This document shows, one piece after another, positions 15,801-23,778 of a stretch of 64,000 nucleotides of DNA; within the stretch, counting starts at the first letter, position 1, and every line of letters starts with the position of its first letter. Source of the DNA: JBBQSN01 sp963825505 (lineage in GTDB: Bacteria; Actinomycetota; Actinomycetes; Actinomycetales; CAWJMD01). Where the stretch lies: NCBI GenBank assembly GCA_963825505.1, contig CAWGTL010000014.1:248001-312000 (forward strand). The letters are read 5' to 3'. The position numbers and the translations under genes were made by a program. The notes under the pieces were generated by a model. That model did no database searches, was not told where the DNA came from, and worked only from the letters and a program-made list of their open reading frames with translations.

Positions 15801-16630
15801 GCACCCTGACCACGACCCCGGCCGGGACCACCACCACGGCCCGGCCCACCACGACCGTCCCGCGCCGCAGCGTCGTCCGCGACACCCTCGTGGTGATGCT
15901 GCGCGAGCTGCGACCGGTGCGGCGCGACCCGTTCTCGCTGCTGTTCGGCATGATCCAGCCGCTGGTCTTCCTCGGCCTGTTCGGCCCGCTGCTCGCCGGA
16001 TCGGTCGGCGGTGGCGGTGCGCTGGGCGAGAACGTGTGGCAGTGGTTCGTCCCGGCGATCCTCGTGCAGGTCGCCCTGTTCGGGACCTCGACCGTGGGCG
16101 CGAACCTGCTGTTCGAGCTCCAGACCGGTTCGCACGAGCGGATGCTCGTCTCCCCGCTGTCACGGCCGTCGATGCTCGTGGGCCGTTCGCTCAAGGAGAT
16201 GGTGCCGCTCGCCGCTCAGGCGGTGGTCGTCGTCGCGGTGATGACCCCGACCTCGTTCGACCTGCACCCGCTCGGCGCGCTCGTCGGGCTGGCGCTGCTC
16301 GCGGTGCTCGGCGTCGGGCTCGGCTCGTTCAGCTACGCGCTCGCGATCGCCGTCCGCAAGCAGGACTGGATGTTCTGGGCGGTGCAGCAGACCGTGATCT
16401 TCCCGCTGATGCTGCTGTCCGGTCTGCTGCTGCCGCTGGAGTCCGGCCCGGCCTGGATGCGGGCGGTGGCCGCGGTCAACCCGCTGCGGTACGTGGTCGA
16501 CGCCGAGCGCGCCCTGTTCGCCGGCCAGATCGGCGTCGCCGACGTCGCCTGGGGCTGGGTCGCCGCCCTCGTCACCGCCGCCCTCGGCCTGGCCGTCGGC
16601 ATCCGCGTCATGGTGAGGAGCTCGGACTGA
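15797..16630 (+). CDS. DrrB-like ABC-2 transporter permease
   Basis: A 277-residue membrane partner of the upstream ATPase. A Thr-rich cytosolic tail (residues 1-28) precedes six hydrophobic segments, with the ABC-2 landmarks RDPFSLLFGMIQPLVFLGLFGPLL, ERMLVSPLSRPSMLVGRSLKEM and the late PLESGPAWMRAVAAVNPLRYVVDAERA. ATG 15797 overlaps the ATPase stop (ATGA). The gene ends 1 nt from the convergent VOC gene, with no room for a separate terminator. Confidence 0.92.
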   Translation: MSTLTTTPAGTTTTARPTTTVPRRSVVRDTLVVMLRELRPVRRDPFSLLFGMIQPLVFLGLFGPLLAGSVGGGGALGENVWQWFVPAILVQVALFGTSTVGANLLFELQTGSHERMLVSPLSRPSMLVGRSLKEMVPLAAQAVVVVAVMTPTSFDLHPLGALVGLALLAVLGVGLGSFSYALAIAVRKQDWMFWAVQQTVIFPLMLLSGLLLPLESGPAWMRAVAAVNPLRYVVDAERALFAGQIGVADVAWGWVAALVTAALGLAVGIRVMVRSSD

Positions 16631-16631
16631 C

Positions 16632-17039
16632 CTACCCGTCCCCGTCGAGGAGGGCCTGGATCTGCTCGGCGGGGACGGTGTCCGGCTGCTGGAGCAGCCA
16701 CTGCACGCCGAACGGGTCGCGGACCCGGCCCCACCGGCCGCCCCACGGCCGCTCGTGCACCTCGAACACCCAGCTGCCGCCGGCGTCCACCAGGGCGCCG
16801 GCGACGGCGTCGGGGTCGTCGACCAGGACGTCGAGCAGCGGACCGGGGTCGGCCACCGGATCGTGCTCGTCGGCGTCCTTGACCGTGACCCGTCCGCCGA
16901 GCACCTCGATCTCGGCGAACACCACCGTGGTGCCGTGGGTGAACCGCACCACCTCGGTGGCCCCCAGCGCACGGGACCAGTAGGCGAGGGCATCGGCGGC
17001 GGGGCTCACCACCAGCTTCGGACGCAGGACGTCGCTCAT
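16632..17039 (-). CDS. VOC-superfamily protein (glyoxalase/PhnB-like)
   Basis: A 135-residue protein of the vicinal-oxygen-chelate fold: two beta-alpha-beta-beta-beta units, with the PhnB-like start RPKLVVSPAADALAYWSRALGA and the tail RWGRVRDPFGVQWLLQQP. Members are metal-dependent lyases, dioxygenases or drug-binding resistance proteins; His/Glu metal ligands cannot be assigned with confidence. It faces the DrrAB-like genes convergently, so it is not part of that operon. Its upstream neighbour is the rplJ promoter region. Confidence 0.8.
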   Translation of the reverse strand: MSDVLRPKLVVSPAADALAYWSRALGATEVVRFTHGTTVVFAEIEVLGGRVTVKDADEHDPVADPGPLLDVLVDDPDAVAGALVDAGGSWVFEVHERPWGGRWGRVRDPFGVQWLLQQPDTVPAEQIQALLDGDG

Positions 17040-17096
17040 GCCGCGACCCTAGGACGGCGCGGACCGGCACGTCTTGGACGAACCGGAGCCGACGAT

Positions 17097-17126
17097 TTGG
17101 TCCCGCGCCGTCCGCCCGCCTACTCT
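17097..17126 (+). promoter_or_regulatory. rplJL promoter
   Basis: TTGGTC (17097-17102) and TACTCT (17121-17126) with an 18-bp spacer make a reasonable housekeeping promoter about 220 nt before rplJ. The 310-bp spacer between the VOC gene and rplJ is otherwise taken up by the structured leader. Confidence 0.55.
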
Positions 17127-17129
17127 TGA

Positions 17130-17266
17130 CCCACCGAAGACCGCAGGTCCCCGTCCCGATCCTGGGGCGGGCGAAGGCCCACGACACGTGGTGACCAGCG
17201 CAGGTGCCGCAAGTGCAGACCCGTCCACCAGGACGAGCCCGTGCCCCGCGCTCCTGCGCGGGGCAC
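17130..17266 (+). promoter_or_regulatory. rplJ leader (L10-type) with attenuator hairpin
   Basis: The untranslated leader has short boxes typical of L10 leaders (CCGAAGACCGCAGGTC near the start, GCGAAGGCC, GCGCAGGTG). It then forms a strong hairpin at 17241-17266 (GTGCCCCGCG, loop CTCCTG, CGCGGGGCAC) followed directly by TTTC. The hairpin is a convincing intrinsic terminator 84 nt before rplJ, so L10(L12)4 binding to the boxes could control read-through (family knowledge plus inference). Confidence 0.6.
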
Positions 17267-17349
17267 TTTCCGTCTCTGGGGCCGGGCCCACCCGTGGTCG
17301 CCGGTGCAGACCAGACCGATGCACCATCCCGACCACGGAAGGAGGGCCC

Positions 17350-17982
17350 ATGGCGAACGCTGCGAAGACCGCTGCCGTGGCCGAGCTCACGGAGTTGTTC
17401 CGCGGCTCGTCCGCCGGCGTGCTGACCGAGTACCGCGGGCTCACCGTGGCCCAGCTCAAGCAGCTGCGCCGTTCCCTGGGGGACAACGCCACGTACGCGG
17501 TGGTCAAGAACACCCTGACGTCGCTCGCGGCCAAGGAGGCCGGCGTCGACGCGTTCGACGGCCAGCTCTCCGGTCCGTCGGCGATCGCCTTCATCACCGG
17601 TGACCCGGTGGAGGCGGCCAAGGGTCTTCGCGACTTCGCCAAGGCGAACCCCCAGCTGGTCATCAAGGGCGGGTACCTCGAGGGCAAGACCCTCAGCCCG
17701 GCCGAGATCACCAAGCTCGCCGACCTCGAGTCGCGCGAGGTCCTGCTGGCCAAGCTGGCCGGCGCCATGAAGGCGTCGCTCAACAACGCCGCGTACCTGT
17801 TCGCCGCGCCCCTGGCGCAGGCCGCCCGCACGATCGACGCGCTGCGGCTCAAGGTCGAGCAGGAGGGTCCGGCGCCCACGCCGGAGCCCGCCGCCGAGGA
17901 CGCCCCGGCGTCCGACGAGGCACCCGCAGCCGAGGCTGCGGACCAGGACGCTCCCGCCGAGGGCGCGACCACCGAGGGCTGA
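17350..17982 (+). CDS. rplJ: 50S ribosomal protein L10
   Basis: A 210-residue L10, the base of the L12 stalk. The globular N-terminal part (ANAAKTAAVAELTEL, LTEYRGLTVAQLKQLRR, YAVVKNTLTSLAAKEAG) binds 23S rRNA with L11. The helix near residues 150-175 carries L12 dimers. A 35-residue Ala/Pro/Glu tail follows. ATG 17350 has GGAAGGAGGG just upstream. rplL follows after 60 nt. Confidence 0.98.
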   Translation: MANAAKTAAVAELTELFRGSSAGVLTEYRGLTVAQLKQLRRSLGDNATYAVVKNTLTSLAAKEAGVDAFDGQLSGPSAIAFITGDPVEAAKGLRDFAKANPQLVIKGGYLEGKTLSPAEITKLADLESREVLLAKLAGAMKASLNNAAYLFAAPLAQAARTIDALRLKVEQEGPAPTPEPAAEDAPASDEAPAAEAADQDAPAEGATTEG

Positions 17983-18042
17983 CAGCCCACCCCACCGGTG
18001 GGCCGTCCGGCGCACCAGAACACACAGAGGAAGGACGCCACC

Positions 18043-18432
18043 ATGGCCAAGCTCAGCACCGACGAGCTGCTCGACGCGTTCAAGGACATGACGCTGATCG
18101 AGCTCTCCGAGTTCGTGAAGAAGTTCGAGGAGACCTTCGAGGTCACCGCCGCCGCCCCCGTCGCGGTCGCCGCTGCCGGTGGCGCCGCTGCCGGCCCGGC
18201 CGCCGAGGCCGAGGAGGAGAAGGACGAGTTCGACGTCATCCTCGAGGCTGCGGGCGACAAGAAGATCCAGGTCATCAAGGAGGTCCGCACCCTCACCAGC
18301 CTCGGGCTGAAGGAGGCCAAGGACCTCGTCGACGGCGCTCCCAAGCCGATCCTGGAGGCCGTCAACAAGGAGGCCGCCGAGAAGGCCAAGGCCGCTCTCG
18401 AGGGCGCCGGCGCCACCGTCACCGTCAAGTGA
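18043..18432 (+). CDS. rplL: 50S ribosomal protein L7/L12
   Basis: A 129-residue L12, the multicopy stalk protein that recruits elongation factors. The N-terminal dimerisation part is AKLSTDELLDAFKDMTLIELSEFVKKFEE, the hinge is Ala/Gly-rich (about 38-58), and the C-terminal domain carries EKDEFDVILEAAGDKKIQVIKEVR and GLKEAKDLVDGAPKPI. ATG 18043 follows AGAGGAAGGA. The operon is closed by the hairpin at 18475. Confidence 0.98.
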   Translation: MAKLSTDELLDAFKDMTLIELSEFVKKFEETFEVTAAAPVAVAAAGGAAAGPAAEAEEEKDEFDVILEAAGDKKIQVIKEVRTLTSLGLKEAKDLVDGAPKPILEAVNKEAAEKAKAALEGAGATVTVK

Positions 18433-18474
18433 CGACTGCCTGACCCGCACCACCGCGGCCGTCCGGTCGCACGC

Positions 18475-18512
18475 CGAAGGGTCCGACCCCCCGCAGGGGT
18501 TCGGACCCTTCG
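18475..18512 (+). terminator. Terminator after rplL
   Basis: Arms CGAAGGGTCCGACCCC and GGGGTTCGGACCCTTCG (one bulged T) around CCGCA give a 16-bp stem 42 nt after the rplL stop. It separates rplJL from the Mce operon. Confidence 0.85.
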
Positions 18513-18596
18513 TGCGTCCCGCCCCGTGCGCCCGACGTGCGCGCTGCGGCGCCGGGTGCGACGCGCCGTCCCGGTGCGCGCGCAGCGGGCTACCCG

Positions 18597-18629
18597 GAGG
18601 TAACGTCCTGCCGCCGGCGCCGTAACCTC
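18597..18629. promoter_or_regulatory. Inverted repeat upstream of the Mce operon
   Basis: GAGGTAACG (18597-18605) and CGTAACCTC (18621-18629) form 9-nt inverted arms with one mismatch, 111-143 nt before the Mce ATPase gene. TAACCT at 18623-18628 could be a -10. It is the only dyad I see that is placed to control the operon. The remainder of 18513-18739 shows nothing else recognisable. Confidence 0.4.
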
Positions 18630-18739
18630 GCCGGTCCCCGCCCGTTGGTCTGGCGGGTAGGGCGACCTGCGCCCGCCGTCCGGGAACGCCCCGGGCACGT
18701 ACCGCACGCACGCGACGACGCGAGGACGGAGGGGCCGAC

Positions 18740-19714
18740 GTGGGTGTCGAGATCTCCGTCGACGGCCTCACCAAGTCGTTCGGGTCGCAGCTGATCTGGG
18801 ACGACGTCACGCTCACCCTCCCCGAGGGCGAGATCTCGGTGATGCTCGGTCCGTCCGGTACGGGCAAGTCGGTGTTCCTCAAGACGCTGGTGGGCCTGCT
18901 CAAGCCCGACCGCGGCTCGATCGTCATCGACGGCAAGGACATCACCCGGCTGCGCGAGGCCGACCTGTACGAGGTGCGCAAGCTGTTCGGCGTGCTGTTC
19001 CAGGACGGCGCGCTGTTCGGCTCGATGAACCTCTACGACAACATCGCCTTCCCGTTGCGCGAGCACACCAAGAAGTCCGAGTCCGAGGTCGAGGCCGTCG
19101 TCACCGAGAAGATGGACCTGGTGGGCCTCACCGGCGCCGAGGACAAGCTGCCGGGCGAGATCTCCGGCGGCATGCGCAAGCGTGCCGGCCTGGCCCGGGC
19201 GCTGGTGCTCGACCCCGAGATCCTGCTGTTCGACGAGCCCGACTCCGGCCTCGACCCGGTGCGCACCGCGTACCTCAACCAGCTGATCGTCGACCTCAAC
19301 GCCCAGACCGGCGCCACCTGCCTGATCGTCACCCACGACATCAACACCGCCCGCACGGTGCCGGACAACATCGGCCTGCTGTACCACAAGCACCTGGCGA
19401 TGTTCGGGCCCCGCGAGATGCTGCTGTCGAGCGAGGAGCCGGTGGTCCGGCAGTTCCTCAACGCCCAGCGGGTCGGCCCGATCGGCATGAGCGAGGAGAA
19501 GGACGCCGACGAGCTCGCCGCCGAGTCCGGCCAGGAGCTGCCCCCGCTGCCGCCGATCCCGATGCAGCTCGAGCCGAGCGACGGCAGCCACCGCCCGACC
19601 CAGCGCGAGCCCGGCGCGTGGTGCCGCGACAACGGCGTGACGCCGCCGCCGGGGTCGTTCCAGGGCGACCCCACCAGCCCCAAGACCCTCAGCGCCGCCG
19701 GGGCCGACGCATGA
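18740..19714 (+). CDS. mceG: Mce transporter ATP-binding protein (MlaF/MceG type)
   Basis: A 324-residue ATPase that should energise the Mce lipid importer from the cytosolic face. Walker A is GPSGTGKS (37-44), the signature EISGGMRKRAGLARAL and Walker B EILLFDEPDSGLDPV, the MlaF-like variants. Residues about 250-324 are a proline-rich tail (ELPPLPPIPMQLEP, then GVTPPPGSF) beyond the ATPase fold. It starts at GTG 18740 and heads a ten-gene operon. In mycobacteria the equivalent ATPase lies away from mce loci; here it travels with the operon, 58 nt before the first permease. Confidence 0.93.
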   Translation: MGVEISVDGLTKSFGSQLIWDDVTLTLPEGEISVMLGPSGTGKSVFLKTLVGLLKPDRGSIVIDGKDITRLREADLYEVRKLFGVLFQDGALFGSMNLYDNIAFPLREHTKKSESEVEAVVTEKMDLVGLTGAEDKLPGEISGGMRKRAGLARALVLDPEILLFDEPDSGLDPVRTAYLNQLIVDLNAQTGATCLIVTHDINTARTVPDNIGLLYHKHLAMFGPREMLLSSEEPVVRQFLNAQRVGPIGMSEEKDADELAAESGQELPPLPPIPMQLEPSDGSHRPTQREPGAWCRDNGVTPPPGSFQGDPTSPKTLSAAGADA

Positions 19715-19736
19715 GCGAGCGGAGCGAGCGAGTCAT
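19711..19736 (+). repeat. Short GAGCGAGCGG-type repeat at the mceG stop
   Basis: A 26-nt element beginning ATGAGCGAGCGGAGCG and ending in GAGTCAT spans the mceG stop codon. Its core is an imperfect duplication of GAGCGAGCG. From memory, similar elements are scattered through several actinobacterial genomes; only one full copy is visible here, so family membership is a suggestion. Confidence 0.45.
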
Positions 19737-19772
19737 CCAGCACCGTGCGCACGCCATGGCGAGGTACGAGCC

Positions 19773-20552
19773 GTGAGCGCCGTGACGGGAGCCGCCACCG
19801 GCGCGCTGCGGCAGACCGGGTCGCTGTTCGCGATGATGCTCGACACGCTGCGGATGTGCTTCCGGCGCCCGTTCCAGGTCCGCGAGTTCGTCCAGCAGTC
19901 GTGGTTCATCGCGTCCGTGACGATCCTGCCCACCGCCCTGGTCTCGATCCCGTTCGGTGCGGTCATCGCCCTCCAGCTGGGCAGCCTCACCCGCCAGCTC
20001 GGTGCGCAGTCCTTCACCGGCGCGGCGAGCGTCCTGGCCGTGATCCGCGAGGCCAGCCCGATCGTCACCGCGCTGCTGATCGCGGGCGCGGGCGGCTCGG
20101 CGATCTGCGCCGACATCGGCTCGCGCAAGATCCGCGAGGAGATCGACGCCATGGAGGTGCTCGGCATCTCGCCGATCCAGCGCCTCGTCGTGCCGCGTGT
20201 GCTCGCCACGATGCTCGTGGCCGTCGGCCTCAACGCGCTGGTCTCGGTGGTCGGCGTCGCGGGCGGCTACTTCTTCAACGTCGTCCTGCAGGGCGGCACC
20301 CCGGGCGCGTACCTCGCCTCCTTCACCGGCCTGGCGCAGCTGTCCGACCTGTGGGCCGGTGAGGTCAAGGCCCTGGTGTTCGGGTTCATCGCCGCCATCG
20401 TCGCCAGCTACAAGGGGCTCACTGCGGGCGGCGGTCCGAAGGGCGTGGGCGACGCGGTGAACCAGAGCGTCGTCATCACCTTCATGCTCCTGTTCGTCGT
20501 CAACTTCGTCCTCACGGCCGTGTACTTCCAGGTCGTCCCCCAGAAGATCTGA
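19773..20552 (+). CDS. yrbEA: MlaE/YrbE-family permease A of the Mce system
   Basis: A 259-residue permease with five to six membrane segments. MlaE-family marks are FRRPFQVREFVQQSWFIASV, GQLxxQ-like LGSLTRQLGAQSF, ADIGSRKIREEIDAMEVLGI (the coupling region that contacts the ATPase) and the last segments KALVFGFIAAIVASYKGL and LLFVVNFVLTAVYFQVV. It starts at GTG 19773; the ATG at 19756 meets a stop after six codons. With YrbEB it forms the membrane core over which the six Mce proteins stand. Confidence 0.93.
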   Translation: MSAVTGAATGALRQTGSLFAMMLDTLRMCFRRPFQVREFVQQSWFIASVTILPTALVSIPFGAVIALQLGSLTRQLGAQSFTGAASVLAVIREASPIVTALLIAGAGGSAICADIGSRKIREEIDAMEVLGISPIQRLVVPRVLATMLVAVGLNALVSVVGVAGGYFFNVVLQGGTPGAYLASFTGLAQLSDLWAGEVKALVFGFIAAIVASYKGLTAGGGPKGVGDAVNQSVVITFMLLFVVNFVLTAVYFQVVPQKI

Positions 20553-20555
20553 CCG

Positions 20556-21404
20556 ATGACCGACACCCTCCGGACGACCCAGCGGCTGCTCGCCCCCGTG
20601 CGCGCTGCCGACGGTGCCGTCAGCGACCTCGGCCGCCAGCTGCGGTTCTACGTGCAGTCGATCAGGTGGGTGCCGCGCACCCTGTCGCGGTACCGCAAGG
20701 AGGTGCTGCGGCTGCTCGCCGAGATCACCCTCGGCACCGGCGCGCTGTCGGTCATCGGCGGCACCGTCGGCGTGATCGCGTTCCTGGCGTTCTTCACCGG
20801 CACCGAGGTCGGGCTGCAGGGCTACCAGGCGCTCGACCAGATCGGCTCCGGGGCGTTCACCGGATTCGTCTCCGCGTACTTCAACACCCGCGAGATCGCC
20901 CCGCTGGTGGCCGGTCTCGCGCTCGCGGCCACCGTCGGCTGCGGCTTCACCGCCCAGCTCGGCGCGATGCGGATCTCCGAGGAGGTCGACGCCCTCGAGG
21001 TGATGGGCATCCCGAGCCTGCCGTTCCTCGTCACCACCCGGATGGTCGCCGGGTTCATCGCTGTGATCCCCCTGTACGTGGTGGGGCTGCTGTCGTCGTA
21101 CGCCGCCACCCGGCTCATCTCCACCGGGTACTACGGCCAGTCGACCGGCACCTACGACCACTACTTCAACCTGTTCCTGCCCCCGGGCGACGTGCTGTGG
21201 TCGTTCGTCAAGGTGATGGTGTTCTCGGTCGTGATCATCGCGATCCACTGCTGGTACGGGTACACCGCGAGCGGCGGTCCGGCCGGCGTCGGCGTGGCCG
21301 TGGGCCGTGCGGTCCGTACCTCGATCGTCGCGATCAACGTCGTCGACTTCTTCCTCTCCCTGGCCATCTGGGGCACGACCACGACCGTCCGGATCGCCGG
21401 ATGA
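20556..21404 (+). CDS. yrbEB: MlaE/YrbE-family permease B of the Mce system
   Basis: A 282-residue second MlaE-type permease, 3 nt after the first. Conserved parts are RYRKEVLRLLAEITLGTGAL, TGFVSAYFNTREIAPLVAGLAL, LGAMRISEEVDALEVMGI (the coupling helix) and WYGYTASGGPAGVGVAVGRAV. The pairing of two non-identical permeases is the actinobacterial Mce arrangement, unlike the homodimeric MlaE of proteobacteria. Its stop overlaps the mceA start (ATGA). Confidence 0.93.
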   Translation: MTDTLRTTQRLLAPVRAADGAVSDLGRQLRFYVQSIRWVPRTLSRYRKEVLRLLAEITLGTGALSVIGGTVGVIAFLAFFTGTEVGLQGYQALDQIGSGAFTGFVSAYFNTREIAPLVAGLALAATVGCGFTAQLGAMRISEEVDALEVMGIPSLPFLVTTRMVAGFIAVIPLYVVGLLSSYAATRLISTGYYGQSTGTYDHYFNLFLPPGDVLWSFVKVMVFSVVIIAIHCWYGYTASGGPAGVGVAVGRAVRTSIVAINVVDFFLSLAIWGTTTTVRIAG

Positions 21405-22720
21405 CCCCCGCCCTCGCACGCGCCCGGCGCGCCTCGTTCCTGTCCGGTCTGTCGGACCGGGCCTTCGGCGTGGCCTTCCTGCTGGTGCTCGCGGCCGCGA
21501 TCGGCCTCGCGATCGCCTCGTACGCCAAGGTCTTCGTGCCGGTCGTGCGGGTGACGCTGGAGACCAGCCGGATCGGCAACCAGATGCAGGAGCTCTCGGA
21601 CGTCAAGCTCCGCGGGGTGCTCGTCGGCGAGGTCCGCTCGATCAGCTCGGACGGCGGCGGCGCCACGATGGAGCTCGCGCTCGACCCCGACCAGGCGGCG
21701 ATGATCCCGGCGAACGTCGAGGCCCGGTTGCTGCCGAAGACCCTGTTCGGCGAGAAGTTCGTCTCGCTGGTGATCCCGGAGGAACCGTCCGACGGGCACA
21801 TCCGCGCCGGCGACGTGATCACCCAGGACCGCTCGGAGACCGCGATCGAGCTCGAGCAGGTGCTCGACGACCTGCTGCCGCTGCTGCAGGCCGTGCGCCC
21901 GCAGGACCTCGCACTGACCCTGAACGGGCTGTCCACCGCCCTCGAGGGACGCGGCGAGCAGCTGGGGAACAACGTCACCCTCGTCGGCGACTACTTCTCC
22001 GAGATCAACCCGCGGATGGACCTCATCCAGTCCGACATCTCTGCGCTGGCCGACGTCGTCTCGCTCTACGCCGACGCGGCGCCCGACCTGCTGCGGATCC
22101 TGCGCGCCCAGTCGGTCACCACCGCGACGATCGTCGAGAAGCAGGACACGCTGGCCCAGTTCCTCACCGGCACAGCCGGGTTCGCGAGGACCACCGACCA
22201 GGTGCTCACCGAGAACGAGAGCCGGATCATCCGCGTCGGTGAGGTGAGCCGGCCCACCCTCGAGGTGCTGGCGAAGTACTCGCCGATCTACAAGTGCTTC
22301 GCCGAGGGGCTCGTGGCGTGGGAGCCTCGGGTGCGCGACACCTTCGCCAACGAGGAGCTGCACATCACCCTCGAGGTGGTGCCGCAGCGCCCCGCCTACG
22401 AGCCCGGCGAGGAGCCGCAGTTCGACGACAAGCGGGGCCCGAACTGCGAGGGGCTGCCGAACCCTCCCGGCTCCCAGCAGGACCCGAACCCCGGCAAGGT
22501 CACCGACGACGGCAGCAACGGCGGCGCCAACCGGTATGCGTTCTCCGGCGTCCCCACCGCGTTCGACGGCCCGACCACCGGCCTGGTCGGCAGCGAGGCC
22601 GAGCGGCTGCTCGTCGGCTCGCTCGTCGGCCCCCAGATGGGCCTGGAGCCGGACGACGTCCCCGACATCGCGACCCTGCTGTTCGGCCCGGTCGCCCGAG
22701 GCACCGAGGTGAACGAGTGA
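21401..22720 (+). CDS. mceA: MCE-family protein MceA
   Basis: A 439-residue envelope protein with one N-terminal membrane anchor (about residues 22-43, VAFLLVLAAAIGLAIAS). An MCE/MlaD beta domain follows (about 45-125: ELSDVKLRGVLVGEVRSI, LPKTLFGEKFVSLVIP), then a long helical needle part to about 300. The C-terminal part has a Pro/Gly-rich, probably extended tail (EPQFDDKRGPNCEGLPNPPGSQ). It should form one of six strands of a tube that carries hydrophobic substrate across the envelope. ATG 21401 overlaps yrbEB by 4 nt. Confidence 0.92.
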   Translation: MTPALARARRASFLSGLSDRAFGVAFLLVLAAAIGLAIASYAKVFVPVVRVTLETSRIGNQMQELSDVKLRGVLVGEVRSISSDGGGATMELALDPDQAAMIPANVEARLLPKTLFGEKFVSLVIPEEPSDGHIRAGDVITQDRSETAIELEQVLDDLLPLLQAVRPQDLALTLNGLSTALEGRGEQLGNNVTLVGDYFSEINPRMDLIQSDISALADVVSLYADAAPDLLRILRAQSVTTATIVEKQDTLAQFLTGTAGFARTTDQVLTENESRIIRVGEVSRPTLEVLAKYSPIYKCFAEGLVAWEPRVRDTFANEELHITLEVVPQRPAYEPGEEPQFDDKRGPNCEGLPNPPGSQQDPNPGKVTDDGSNGGANRYAFSGVPTAFDGPTTGLVGSEAERLLVGSLVGPQMGLEPDDVPDIATLLFGPVARGTEVNE

Positions 22721-23778
22721 TGGCGCGGCCGGTGAGCAGGTCGCAGCGGATCGGTTCGGACCTGACGAAGCTGCTGCTCTTCGTCGTCGTCACGGTCGCG
22801 GCCTTCGGGCTGCTGGCCACGACGATCGCGAACGTCCGGTGGGGCGACAAGTCCGACTACACCGCGGTGTTCACCGACGTCACCGGCCTGATCGAGGGCG
22901 ACGACGTCCGGATCGCCGGCGTCCGGGTGGGCGAGGTCACCGGCATCGAGGTGGCGGGGGACGAGGGCGAGGAGCGCAACCAGGCCGTCGTCCGGTTCCG
23001 GATCGACCGCACCGTCGTGCTCACCGAGGGCACCACCGCGCTGATCCGCTACCGCAACCTGATCGGCCAGCGCTTCGTCTCGCTGGCGCAGGAGCAGGGC
23101 GGCATGGACGAGCTGCCGGTCGGCGCCGAGATCCCGGTCGAGCGCACCAAGCCGGCGCTCGACCTCACCGCCCTGTTCAACGGGTTCAAGCCGCTGTTCG
23201 CCGCCCTGAACCCCGCCGACGTCAACCAGCTCGCCTTCGAGATCATCCAGACCCTGCAGGGAGAGGGCGGGACGATCGAGCACCTGCTCGCCTCGACGGC
23301 CTCGCTCACCTCGACCCTGGCCGACCGCGACGAGGTGATCGGTCGGACGATCGACAACCTCAACCAGGTGCTCGGGACGGTGGCCGACCGCAGCACCCAG
23401 CTCGACCAGCTGCTGCTGCAGCTGCAACGGTTCGTCAGCGGGCTGGCCGAGGACCGCGAGGCGATCGGGGCGTCGCTCACGAACATCGCCGACCTCACCG
23501 AGTCGACCGCCGGGCTCATCGAGGAGGCGCGCCCGCCGCTCGAGGACGACATCGAGCAGCTGGGGAACCTCGCCGACAACCTGGACCGCAACAACGAGGT
23601 CGTCGACCAGTTCCTCACCACCTGGCCGGGCAAGATCGACGAGATCACCCGTACCGCCTCGTACGGCTCGTGGTTCAACTTCTACCTCTGCGACTTCGAC
23701 GGCCAGATCACGCTGCCCGCCGGCCAGACCCAGCGCATCGAGGCCTACGACACCGGCACGGCGAGGTGCTCCGGATGA
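22720..23778 (+). CDS. mceB: MCE-family protein MceB
   Basis: A 352-residue anchored MCE protein. The signal-anchor is LTKLLLFVVVTVAAFGLLATTIANVR. The MCE domain is recognised by YTAVFTDVTGLIEGDDVRIAGVRVGEV and LIRYRNLIGQRFVSLAQ. It continues with helical repeats of SLTSTLADRDEVIGRTIDNLNQV type and ends with the conserved YGSWFNFYLCDFDG found near the end of many MceB/C proteins. ATG 22720 shares one base with the mceA stop; the adjacent in-frame GTG 22717 is an alternative. Confidence 0.92.
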   Translation: MARPVSRSQRIGSDLTKLLLFVVVTVAAFGLLATTIANVRWGDKSDYTAVFTDVTGLIEGDDVRIAGVRVGEVTGIEVAGDEGEERNQAVVRFRIDRTVVLTEGTTALIRYRNLIGQRFVSLAQEQGGMDELPVGAEIPVERTKPALDLTALFNGFKPLFAALNPADVNQLAFEIIQTLQGEGGTIEHLLASTASLTSTLADRDEVIGRTIDNLNQVLGTVADRSTQLDQLLLQLQRFVSGLAEDREAIGASLTNIADLTESTAGLIEEARPPLEDDIEQLGNLADNLDRNNEVVDQFLTTWPGKIDEITRTASYGSWFNFYLCDFDGQITLPAGQTQRIEAYDTGTARCSG

